Shown here one piece after another: positions 10,396 through 20,560 of a stretch of 64,000 nucleotides of DNA. The notes under the pieces are model-generated. The model saw only the letters and a list, made by a program, of their open reading frames with translations, was not told the origin of the DNA and did not search any database. Made by a program: the position numbers and the translations under genes. The stretch lies in NCBI GenBank assembly GCA_021397835.1, contig JAJFZO010000230.1, positions 7,186,001-7,250,000 on the forward strand, read 5' to 3'. Position 1 is the stretch's first letter; each line of letters starts with the position of its first letter. The stretch is from Moringa oleifera (Eukaryota > Streptophyta > Magnoliopsida > Brassicales > Moringaceae).

Positions 10396-12899
10396 TCACT
10401 TCTTGTGCATTCTTGAGTCAGGGGAGTTATATTCCAAAGGTGACAGAGGCTGTCTACCTGAATCGATGTCATTAAAATCTATCTTCTTCTGAATTGGGCT
10501 GCTAACCTTGGGACTTGATTTCCGCTTGTTTGTCTGGAGAAAATCAAACACAGACAATTTTAAAAATCAAAACAAACATCCATGGCTGGAAGCAAAACAT
10601 GTATGCAAACATACAACCAAACACATGTAAAACACGAAATGTCTTCTCTCCTTCCTAACCTTGGCAGATGCACTGCTGGTGTGCTTCTCATCAGATCCAT
10701 GAAGGCTCTGTCCTTTGTGTTGTTGCCTCAGCAACCTACGGTTCTCCTTATCCAATACTTTGTTTTCCTTAAACAGCAGTTCGACCTACATATCAATAAT
10801 TTGTCAAGTAAGTACTTGGATGACCTGAATACCAGAAGAATTAAAACCTACTATGCTTCTCACCTCCTCCTCAGCTCTATGAAGGTTCACCGTAAGGTGT
10901 TCCTTATCTTTCTCAAGTGTTTTTACTTCGGCGACCAGTGACAACACTTTTTGAGTTCTAGGCCTCAAGCTGCCAAAGCAAAAGAGAACAGTTCAAGAAA
11001 TCAATGGACAACTTCAGCAATCAAAATATGCAGAACATTTGAAGACAGCCAACATCTACTTAGAGTTTCTATAGTAGGGTAGTGGTACAGTCAAAAAGAA
11101 GCAGAGAAGAGCTTACCTATTCCACATTGTTAACAACCTTTGACATGACTCATGTCCACTATTTGCCTCCAAGAATGCATGCCCCGACATAACTTCATCT
11201 TTCCTACTCAGTATCGCTAAAACTGACTCAAGTAATTTCTCCTCCGTAGCTGTGGCCCCCACAGATGAGTCAAGCTTTCAAGTAATAGTAAACATATATT
11301 TATCAGCCTCTATTCATGAAGAAGATACTTTTTCTTTCAAATGACCAAGAATTCCTGGCCAAGCACAAATGCCATATATTGATGTTAATCTCCTTCGGAC
11401 TCAAGAGTGACTTAACCAACAACAAAGTTTAATTTGTCTACAATGAAAACCTAAGTAATGTTATTTGGTCATGCAAGCCTGATGTCAGAATATCCAACCA
11501 TATCCTTCAGACTATGAAACCCATATATCCAATCTCTTACAACCCAATGGAAACCTCCTGTAGGTTCAAATGGATTTTAGATACACAGGATTAACATTTA
11601 GTATGACAAACATGCATCAACCCATATCTGCTGGATGATTACATTTAACTATGAGAAATGAATATCTTCGCTTCCTGATGAATCAAACAATGAAATAGTT
11701 AACTGTACGTGATTATGTAACAGAGCGTCTCCAAACATAAACTCCACTGGGAAGCAATAGCATTGGTAAGAAACTATGCAAAAGTTGCTAATCATATAAA
11801 TTTCATTTTGCAAGACTTACTGTATAATGAAATCTTGTAGCACTGGATATCTTGTATAGAAGCAGTGGAAATCATTACGAGAAGGAAGATGGATAAATGT
11901 TTTGTTAATAACCATACATGCTAGCAGGGAATTTATTCACCATTTTATTACTTCAATGAAATGACCTTCACCAGAGTGTTTTTCACATGATCTATGAAAT
12001 TATAAGAAATGCTGCCTTAATATCATCATGCAGAAAGATTCGTTGCGCAAATTGTGACATCCTGAGCAAATTTCTAAAGAATTACCAAGTCAACAACAAA
12101 GGCCTTCTTGACATATAGAAGCTTTAGCTGACAAAATTGTCAGCTCAAACAACAGCCCCCATCATAGGGTCTATGAGTTCCTGAAATCTTATGGCTTCCC
12201 ATGTCCAAACAATTATCAGAAGTAAACTGAAGGAAACTTCACACTAATCCACCACTCCATCAATTATTCCATATCCCTTATTTCAGAGTTAAAATTTAAA
12301 AAAAAAATCTCAAACCAAAAGGCCCAAAAGTGGGAGAAAAGATGAAAAAGCAAATTACCTCAGGGGACTCGCACTCATTCTTGTAGAACTGCAGTTCCTT
12401 AGAGATCCTCCCCAGCTCTTCCTCCAAGTCGCGAGCCCTAATCTCGGCCTCCTTGGCTCTCTCATCAGCCTCATTCCCAAAGTCCATCAAGGCCTCGCGG
12501 TCGTGGTCGTAAAGTGAGCACTCCCTCTCCCATTTCTTGCATTGACTCAACAGGTTCGCGCATTCCGCTGCTAATTTCTGGTTCTCCTCCACGAACTTCC
12601 TCAACGCCTGCGCATTTATACTCGCCTCGGCCTAAAGAAAATCCAATATACAGTCACGGACATATACACGTAATTATACAATTATTTACATACAGAAAGA
12701 CACGAACCCTAGCGCGCTCGATGACTTGATCTTTTTCTTTCAATTTGGAGCGGAGTAGCAAGTACTGATCACGAAGACGGCGTTGTGCATCTTCAGAGGC
12801 GCGAAGCTTTAGGTGCAGATTACGTGTGCATATTGGTAGCCCCAAGGACTGATCAATTGATTCTTTGATGTAATCGTCGACTTCTTGAGGAATATCCAT
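10396..12899 (-). CDS. Conserved plant coiled-coil protein of unknown function
   Basis: Six exons give 330 aa: 12899-12708, 12631-12359, 11274-11117, 10969-10864, 10785-10660 and 10533-10396. All have GT donors and AG acceptors; only the exon 3/4 junction splits a codon. The protein starts MDIPQEVDDYIKESID. Residues about 30-155 are a long charged, Leu-spaced coiled coil that includes the run ECSLYDHDREALMDFG. A linker follows (about 156-205). A second Leu- and Glu-rich coiled-coil segment covers about 207-260. The C-terminus is basic and Ser/Pro-rich with an SPK and two SPL/SPD-like sites (KRKSSPK, PLSPLE, NSPDS), suggesting phosphorylation. There is no signal peptide, membrane segment or catalytic motif. 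I recall similar plant proteins labelled only as unknown or myosin-heavy-chain-like. The role is undetermined; scaffold or cytoskeleton association would be a guess. Intron 2 is the largest, at about 1.1 kb. Confidence 0.87.
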
Positions 12900-14599
12900 T
12901 TTTTCCCCCCTTTTCTCTTTCTTTTCTTCTGGTTCTCGAAAAATCCCTAGTTAATGTGCTGCTACAAATGTGAAATCTCGAAAACAATCACTAGATCGGC
13001 GAGAATCCTAAAATCGGCGAGAATCTGAAGAATTCACAGTTGAAATTGAGGGAATCGGGTATGGCCGCGAAAAGGCAAAACTGAGGGTTTTGGATCCTCT
13101 ACACGGCTGCACCTTCCTTTTTGCTCCTCGGGGATTCAAATTGAAAGGGAGAAAGAAATAGCCGTTGGCGAGCAATTTTTTGAGTCAAAAAAAGAAAAAC
13201 TGCGGGCCAGCACTTCAATTGACGTGGCAACATCCAAGTAATTTAGAAGGATTCTTGGCATTTATTAATAAGCTTTCCGTGCAGAGGCAAATCAACTTGC
13301 CTAACTCATCCTAATCATATTTATTATTGAATCAATTTCAAATTTTTATTTATGATGTTGTTTGATTTTGTTTTAATGAGTGTGTTGTTTTACAAGGACT
13401 AACGATTTTTTATAATTGAAAATATATTTTAAATAATATATTATTTAATAATACATAATATAATATTTAAAAGTTTTGATTTGTTTATAAGTAAAAAGTG
13501 ATAAATTAAATCATTACTTATTAATTTATTTTATTTTAAATTTTGAATTAAATTATTATTAAAAAATTAAAAATATTTAATTATTGAAATGTATCAAGTT
13601 CGACTTAAATAAATTTTACAATTAATTTCAAGTCCATCATTATATTTGAAGAATTTTTTAAAGTATAAATTATTTTTTATAATTTTTTTAAATTTTTAAT
13701 AATGTAAATTTTAAAAATATATTTAATATTAAATAAATTTTGATTTTTTTTATTATTGTGATCTTATGAACATTGAGATTTACTTTGTATAATTTATTTG
13801 TAATAAAGTACATCTTTAGATTTTAAATAACATTTATTATTTATTATTAATAAATAAATATTTAAATATAAATTAATTATATTTTTGAAAAAAGTTCTAC
13901 TTCTATTTCAGTTTTATTTTAATTGTTTTAATTGATAACAGGTGAAGATATCTAGGACAAAAATGATTTTACAAATTACAATTAATAGTAGTACATTTCA
14001 CTTCAATCTTGCCTAATTTTAATGCTTTGCTTGGTTGGCTGCCTCATTGGCCTGACTCTTGGCTGGTTGACCTAGATGGATGCTTGGAGCAATTACTGAT
14101 TGTTTTAATTTGATGAGACTCATATGAATATATCTAATATAATATTTAGAGCACGTTTAGTTTATGGGAATAGAATTTTTTTTATTTTATTTTAATTAAA
14201 CTTTTTATATATATTTAATTTAGTTTTTTATTAAAAATTACAAGTTTTTTGTTTTAAAAATTACAAATTTTCACTCATAAATTTAAATTTTATTAAATTT
14301 TAAAAATAAACTTAAAATAAACTGTTCAGTTTATTTTTGTCATTTTGAGATATTTTATTTAAAAACTACTTTCAATTTTTTTATCATAATCAAAAATAAA
14401 ATTTGATTTATAATATATTAAAAAATCAAATGTAAATTTTATAGCAAATTAAAAAATCCAGTGTACAATTGATTCATTAAACTTTAAATTAAAAACAAGT
14501 TTAATTGAATCTTTTATATTTATTTAAAAATTTAATTTAGATTAGATTTGTTAATTAAAAAATAATATATATATATATATGTTAAAATAAATTATAAGA
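12900..14599. other. Intergenic, largely AT-rich
   Basis: The first 300 bases are the promoter and leader of the coiled-coil gene on the minus strand. From about 13330 the DNA becomes extremely AT-rich with long runs of A and T, resembling degenerate transposon or satellite-like sequence. A short less AT-rich island lies at about 14000-14100. No coding sequence was seen. Confidence 0.7.
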
Positions 14600-15145
14600 T
14601 AAAGATCTCATAAAATCTTGATATTTATTTTATCTTATCAATCAAATGTTAGATTTAAAAAGTGACAAATCTAAATTTAATCAATTAATTTGATTTAAAT
14701 TAAATATTATCAAAAAAAATTTAAAAAACTAAGAATATTCAAATTGAAGATTTTATACGATAAATTTTAACTTAAAATTTTTCATAAATATAAAAAAATA
14801 TTCGAGTTACCTAGCAAAAAATTTTTATAATTTTTTAATATTAAAAATATATATTTTTTAAGTTTACAATGTATTTTAAAAAATTATATAATTACTGAAA
14901 AATTATGAAAATTTTTGTGATAGTAATTTAAATATTTTTTATATTTTTAAAAAATTTTAAATTAAAATTTATTTTATAAAATTTTTAATTTAAATACTCT
15001 CAATTTTTAAAGTTTTTGATAAATTTTAAATTAAATAATAAATTAAAAATTAATTTATTATTTTTAAATATAAAATTTAATTAACAATGTAAAATAAATA
15101 TCAAATTTTATGTAATTTTTATTTTAAATTATATAAAAATTACTT
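14600..15145. mobile_element. Long AT-rich inverted repeat (foldback MITE-like element)
   Basis: The left half (about 14605-14870) is closely similar to the reverse complement of the right half (about 14880-15140). Matching landmarks include a CATAAAATCTTGATATTTA block at about 14614 mirrored near 15105, and a TATTCAAATTGAAG block at about 14736 mirrored near 15000. The arms are about 265 bases each, with a short centre. It has no coding capacity. This is the form of a foldback, non-autonomous element. Terminal bases and target-site duplication could not be fixed by eye, and AT-richness adds some risk of overcalling. Confidence 0.6.
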
Positions 15146-15789
15146 AAATCCAACTGAAAGTGAATTTCCAGTGGAGTGGACATTGAGGAGGCAATTAGGA
15201 GACTTGCTGAACGAGGGATCGGGACAAATGGAAAGCTAACTGGGAAACATATATCATCTAATGAGGTTCCATCATCCACTAATTAATTTGATAAAGCAAG
15301 ACATAAGCACTACGGCTGTGAGGTCCATGTCACTGGATGACTTACCTCAGGCGATAAACGTACCAACTCTTTCAGGTATGATATAATACTCACGATTAGG
15401 ACTAATTACCAAAGATTACAACCCTGTCGCCCCAAATTAATTATGTTTATCACCCACTTTACTTGATAAATTATACAATATTCAGGGGTTTAATCTTTTT
15501 CTTTTCTGCCTAACACAATTCAATCTTTCCTGGAAAATTTTTTCTTACAGAGATCATGATCAGGTGATTATGGAGGATGGGTCAGGTAGCATTTTGATTC
15601 TAAAGCTTAACAAAATACATCAAATCTTTACTAAACCCTGAAAGAGACGTTGCTTAACGCTATTGATTTCTTCTCTTTCAATTCAAACAAAGAGTTTACA
15701 GATCCTTACTCCCTCATCTCTCATCAATTCTTTCATCTCTCTCTCTCTGAGTTTCTTCTCCTTGCAGTTCTTTTTTTACAGATTCTTTA
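15146..15789. other. Promoter and leader of the first ATL gene
   Basis: Normal base composition returns here. A TATA-like ATATAATA lies near 15381. The last 130 bases before the ATG are rich in CT, as in many plant leaders. The transcription start is not clear. No coding sequence was seen. Confidence 0.55.
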
Positions 15790-16992
15790 ATGGCAATCAA
15801 GCACAGAAAGCTCTTCCCAGCTTTAACTGTCACAAACCAGACAGACTTTTGCCGAGGTTTGTGTGACCCAGCTTGCCCTTACAACTGCTATCCTTACCCT
15901 GACGACTACGACCTACCGCCGCCGCCACCTCCTCCCCCGATACTCTCAGGCGTCGATCATGGAGACCGAAGCGAGCACATCTCACCCTATGTGATCATTG
16001 TTGTTTGCTTACTAGCCAGCTTCTTCCTTCTTGTCAGCTACTATGTGATCATATCAAAGTCCTTTTTCGGCTGGTTCAGGCCGAGGAATAACAATCCTCA
16101 ACAAGCTGAATCAGACAATGCCGATGAAGATTTTCTTGACGAGAACCAAGTTGACAATCCCATCTGGTTCATCACCTCGGTTGGTTTGCAACAGTCTGTT
16201 ATAAACTTAATCACAGTTTGTAAGTACAAGAGAGGTGAGGGGCTGATAGAAGGGACTGAGTGTTCTGTTTGCTTGAATGAGTTTCAAGAAGACGAGACCC
16301 TCAGATTATTGCCTAAATGCAACCATGCTTTTCATGTTTCTTGTATTGACACTTGGCTAAGGTCTCACACCAATTGTCCCTTGTGTCGTGCACATATAGT
16401 CTCCGGCACAGTCACTGCTCCCTCAGCTCCACGGGAACTGAATTCTGATCACCTGAGTCCCACCATGAACACCCAGATGGAGAATTCTGCCATTAACGGT
16501 GAGTTTGGAGAGAATCAGGAGAGGAACGGCGAGCAGGTTCAAAACAGGAATGAAGCTGCGGACGGGGAGGCTGAGATTCTACAGGTTCCAGACGGGAGAA
16601 ATACGAAGGAAGCTATTAATACTGATGGTAATGGTGTTCTCCAGGTTATGGTTGATCGGAAAAATGATCTTCAGGTTGTGGATAATGAGATGCAACCAAT
16701 AGGGAGGTCTGCTTCAATGGATTCTTCCAGAGCTTCAACGATACGTCTTGGTTTGTCCAACTTCACTCCTGTTGAATCTGAAGGAAGTTCAATTAATGCA
16801 GAAGAGGTTGCAGAGAAATCATATTCAGGTAGTTTTACAAAGCAAGAGAGTGGATTTAGACTGGTGGGTAGCTCTTCGATAGCAGAATGTCTGCATAGAG
16901 GGCCTGTTTCCATGAAAAGGTCATTCTCTTGCGGAGGAAGGTTCTTCTCATCGAAATCTAACAGAAGCCTGAATGCAATTCTTCCATTGTAA
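15790..16992 (+). CDS. RING-H2 finger E3 ubiquitin ligase, ATL51/52-like
   Basis: An intronless 400-aa protein, as is usual for the ATL family. The N-terminus (1-60) carries a Cys-rich patch ([17 protein letters not shown]) and a run of eight prolines. A single membrane segment spans about 66-88. The GLD-like region follows at about 132-153 but reads GLQQSVI, lacking the usual Asp. The RING-H2 domain has all eight zinc ligands: Cys158, Cys161, Cys177, His179, His182, Cys185, Cys196 and Cys199, with Pro197 before the last Cys and Trp189 at the E2-contact position. The C-terminal 200 residues are polar and probably disordered, ending in a basic Ser-rich tail ([19 protein letters not shown]). 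Members are membrane-anchored ligases that pass ubiquitin from an E2 to targets, often in stress or defence responses. The similarity to ATL51/52 is from memory; the substrate is unknown. Confidence 0.93.
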   Translation: MAIKHRKLFPALTVTNQTDFCRGLCDPACPYNCYPYPDDYDLPPPPPPPPILSGVDHGDRSEHISPYVIIVVCLLASFFLLVSYYVIISKSFFGWFRPRNNNPQQAESDNADEDFLDENQVDNPIWFITSVGLQQSVINLITVCKYKRGEGLIEGTECSVCLNEFQEDETLRLLPKCNHAFHVSCIDTWLRSHTNCPLCRAHIVSGTVTAPSAPRELNSDHLSPTMNTQMENSAINGEFGENQERNGEQVQNRNEAADGEAEILQVPDGRNTKEAINTDGNGVLQVMVDRKNDLQVVDNEMQPIGRSASMDSSRASTIRLGLSNFTPVESEGSSINAEEVAEKSYSGSFTKQESGFRLVGSSSIAECLHRGPVSMKRSFSCGGRFFSSKSNRSLNAILPL

Positions 16993-18099
16993 AGTTTTTG
17001 ATCCAAATATTTTGGTGTATAGCTTTCAGTATCTGATTAAGAAGGGATATCTAGCAAAAGCCCTCGATCAACTAAGGGTTTCTCTATTTTTCTCTTCCCT
17101 CCATTTACTGCCTATAGCTCAAGTAAGATCAGGCTGAGCTACGTGGGACAAGGAGGTAAAACAAGTAGAGACAACCTGTTTCAGAAGAACAAAAACATTT
17201 GTGCATTGGCTGCAGATCAAGTTCTGAATAAGTAGGACTTGAATAAGTTTCTGTATGGCAAAAGGGTATGTATAACACTCAATTAATACCAAAAACGAAA
17301 AGAAAAGACAGATCAAGATACTGTAATGGTGACCATTTCAGTTGAGCTATGATTTCTACTTGCATATGCATCTATATGTTCTACCCATCCATGCTCGATC
17401 TTGCTGCTTAACACTATTACTGCTTAGTTTTTCATTCATCAGTATAAATCAGATTCTGATTCATTTACTGTATTACAAGATTAAATTCTGGTGAAACTGA
17501 AGGAAGCATTTTTTCAGTACAGGGGTAACCTAGAATGTTATCAGTAAGAGCAAAATTAAAAGGTGAAGAAACTTGGTGGGTTATGGCTGGAAGCTTTATA
17601 TCCTGAACAGTGAAAAGTTTGGTAATATCTGTGAGTTTGGGTTTCTTTTCTCTCATCAAGTTCCACTTCTCTTCTTGCCGACCTAACCAAATAGAAAATT
17701 GGGTTCACTTTATCTTCTTACCAAGAGATGATGATGATGTGCATGACATTACCAGGAAACAATGACAACAGACTTATGGAACAATAATAATCTCTTAATT
17801 TTGACCCTTTTTTCATTTGAAGACAACCTCTGCTTGTCTTGTCCAATTGGTTGAAACTTCAGCATTTCCACTTTATACACCTAACAAGCCTCAATGAGGT
17901 CTTCTTTTTTTTTCCCCCCTTATTTCCAATGACGGAATTTTAGTTAATTACATTATTCAGAACCAGTCATAGAAAAAGAATATAATCCCAAAATTAAATA
18001 AAATCAGATGGTATTAACATGAAAATTAGAAATTAAATTTAATACATACTCAAGGATAAATGTAGAAAAAATTGTGAACTAAATTCGTTTTTAATTTAA
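16993..18099. other. Intergenic, downstream of the ATL51/52-like gene
   Basis: This begins with the ATL 3' untranslated region. The rest shows short frames on both strands without a domain or good start context. The composition is that of ordinary unique intergenic DNA. Nothing further was recognised. Confidence 0.65.
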
Positions 18100-18480
18100 A
18101 TTTTAGTGCATGGATTGAATTAATTATATGTCTAATATTTTAGTTAAGTCTATTTATTGTTGAAATGTTTAAAATAATTTAAATAAATTATAAATTTTAT
18201 TTCGAGTATATCTCTTAATTTCGAATAAATTTTGACTCATAACTATTTTTTATGAATTTTTTGAAAGTTTTTAAAAAAATTAAAATATTTTTAATACTTA
18301 AGTTTTTTATATATTATATATTTTTAAAAAAATTAAATCAAAATTTATGTATAAAATATTTAATTTAAATAATTTATTTTAAAAAATTAATTATCAACTA
18401 AAATTAAAATATTAATAAACTAATTCATATATATAATAAAAAAACTAATATAGTTTAAAATTTTTATATTTATCAAATAA
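18100..18480. repeat. AT-rich repeat related to the 14.6-15.1 kb foldback family
   Basis: The reverse complement of about 18310-18375 resembles the inner arm of the foldback element at 14.6-15.1 kb, with a TATTTAAATT-type start followed by an AATTTTAA-rich core. The left part is more diverged. It is probably a degraded, partial copy. AT-richness makes this call weaker than the first copy. Confidence 0.4.
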
Positions 18481-19284
18481 TTAGTTATGTTTTCCAAACC
18501 ATAAATATAAATACAAAAGCTCGTTTTTGGGCTATACTCTAATAGTACAACAATGGGTAATCAACAAAAGACCATAACACATAGAGCCCAGGCCTCTTTT
18601 CCATCTCCTTTAGACCCAAAGATCTCTTTCTTTCTGAAGTTTGGGCCAAAACATACGATCCTTTTAAGAGCATGGATGGATTTATCTTTTTTATTTTTAT
18701 TTTAAAGAAAAATGTAATTTCAAATAAAAATAAATAGTATTTTCTGTCTTTCACTACAAACCCTAATTTAACTTAAAAGCCCTTTTTTTTTTTTTGGCAG
18801 CCCCACTATAAATGATAGTACACTTTAACGGAAAATATGAACTTTTTTAAGTTTTGGGAACTTTGGTTTGTGCCCATTAATCTTACAAACAAAACATATA
18901 TTAATTAATATGTAAATTAAGCGATCGTGGGGTATGACATAACGACTTATTAGTTGGCATGGATTTGCCTAAATGGATGCCTTACAAGTTGCAAAGGGTA
19001 CCCTATATTCAAAGGGAACACTTCCAAAATCAATGGAAGTGGGTACCAACTGGGTAGTTCCAAAAGATTTGCAGAACTAAATTGTTTGTTGTTACGTCCA
19101 AAGTCAATACACACGCCTTCTGTTGAATTGAATTTTTGGGTAAACCTAGCTAAGATCTCCCTCACATGTTGTCTCTTCATATAAGTTTACACATACAACA
19201 ACTTGGCCGATTTCGAATCTAATCTTTCGGATATGAGATCTGAGAGACTTAAGGAGCTAGAGAGCATACATACACCTTCCGTTC

Positions 19285-19299
19285 AAACCCTAACCCTAA
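19285..19299 (+). promoter_or_regulatory. Interstitial telomere-type box (telo-box)
   Basis: AAACCCTAACCCTAA is two units of the plant telomere motif, followed by four ATTA units. Telo-boxes occur in promoters of growth-related plant genes, but no gene start lies close by on either strand, so this may be chance or a repair scar. Confidence 0.35.
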
Positions 19300-19641
19300 T
19301 TAATTAATTAATTAATTATCAAATAACCCATAAAGAAGGAAAGGGAGAGGGATATCTGTCAAGCATTATATAAGGGCTAACAGAAAAGACACCCTTTTGT
19401 CTATTATACAGTTTTTCGTGAGGATCATGAGTGAAGAAATTAACAAAATTAGTGAATTAAATTATCTTTTAATTTGGTATCGGTCTTGTATGTTAATTAG
19501 GCTACAAGTTTTCCAGCTCTGGTGTGATTAAAATAACGGCTAAAGGGTTCGTAGGAATTGAATTTTGATACCCTAATCACCAAGTTTCAAGGATCTCAAA
19601 TCATTTTGGAACGCGTTTTGATATCAATATTCAAGAAAATC

Positions 19642-19660
19642 GTCTGTCTGTCTGTCTGTC
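19642..19660. repeat. (TCTG)n microsatellite
   Basis: About four and a half perfect tetranucleotide units lie in intergenic DNA. Confidence 0.9.
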
Positions 19661-20205
19661 CCTTGCTTAAATATCAGGCATGAAAAATGAATTAATTTCC
19701 AAGGTTTGGTTAAGGAATATCTTTGATATCCTTCATCTAGAGCACTGCAAGTTCATATACATTCCTTCATTCACGAGGTTTAGTCAAACCATAATCTCCA
19801 TTTATGAATTAGCTGAATAAACATATATACAAGGCTTTATAGTTATATGATCTCATTCGGCCCTTAATTAGATCTAATGATCCCTTAATTAGACTTAATG
19901 ATCTGGGTAATTATATCAGAAATGAAGTGAAATGATGAGCTAGGGAACATAAGGTACAAGTTGTCATGAGGGATATTGATTGGTGTCTTCAAAATTATAA
20001 TGATTTCGATTTTGCAATCATGGAATGGAGGAAACTTCTTGGATCTTACCTGAACCTCTTTCAATCAGAAGGCAAAAGAATCTATTCACCTTTTTGTTCA
20101 CTTTGAGACTTTCACATCACAGATGCATACCCTTCTTTACCCTTCTAACTATTTAATCTCCTCATCTAATTCCTTTAATCATAATGATAATTTTCATAAA
20201 ATGCA

Positions 20206-20560
20206 GCTTACCCACATGGATTTTCTTTCTAAATTATCAAAAAAACCAAAGAGATCCGAGATATTCATGAACCAAGAGAGAAATTAATTTTGCATGAAAT
20301 TATATACTATCAAATATGCACTTACCCAAATTTATTTTCTTGATCATCAAAAAGAGATAAAATTTCATAAAATACCATCAAATTTAGGCTTACCCACATG
20401 AATTTTCTTTCTAAATTATCAAAAACAAAAGAGATGATCTGAGATGCATACTCGCTCGGTCTTGCTACAATACTATCATGAACAAGAGAGAAATTTTGCA
20501 TAAGGATACCATCAAATTTGCACGTATCCGTATAGATTTTTCTTCGGATTTTTCCCTCAT
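20206..20560. repeat. Diverged local tandem duplication, unit about 180 bases
   Basis: The block beginning GCTTACCCACATGGATTTTC at 20206 recurs in near-identical form at 20388, 182 bases later. Both copies go on through an AAATTATC-A-run-CAAAGAGAT segment to a CAAGAGAGAAATT and TTTTGCAT segment. A partial, weaker unit starts at about 20316 (CACTTACCC) and another at about 20519. The copies differ by substitutions and indels, so the duplication is not recent. No coding function is apparent. Confidence 0.75.

Larger units (their letters stand above)
18481..20200. other. Intergenic with short simple repeats
   Basis: No gene was recognised. The block holds a T-run at about 18784, a telomere-like box AAACCCTAACCCTAA at 19285-19299 followed by an ATTA repeat, and a (TCTG)n tract at 19642-19660. 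A 76-codon minus-strand frame at 19180-18950 starts with ATG but shows no domain and stands alone. Confidence 0.6.

Noticed and set aside
18950..19180. 76-codon frames on both strands
   Set aside because: The minus frame has an ATG but no recognisable domain, and the plus frame starts with TTG. A transposon fragment was considered but no retroelement motif could be named.
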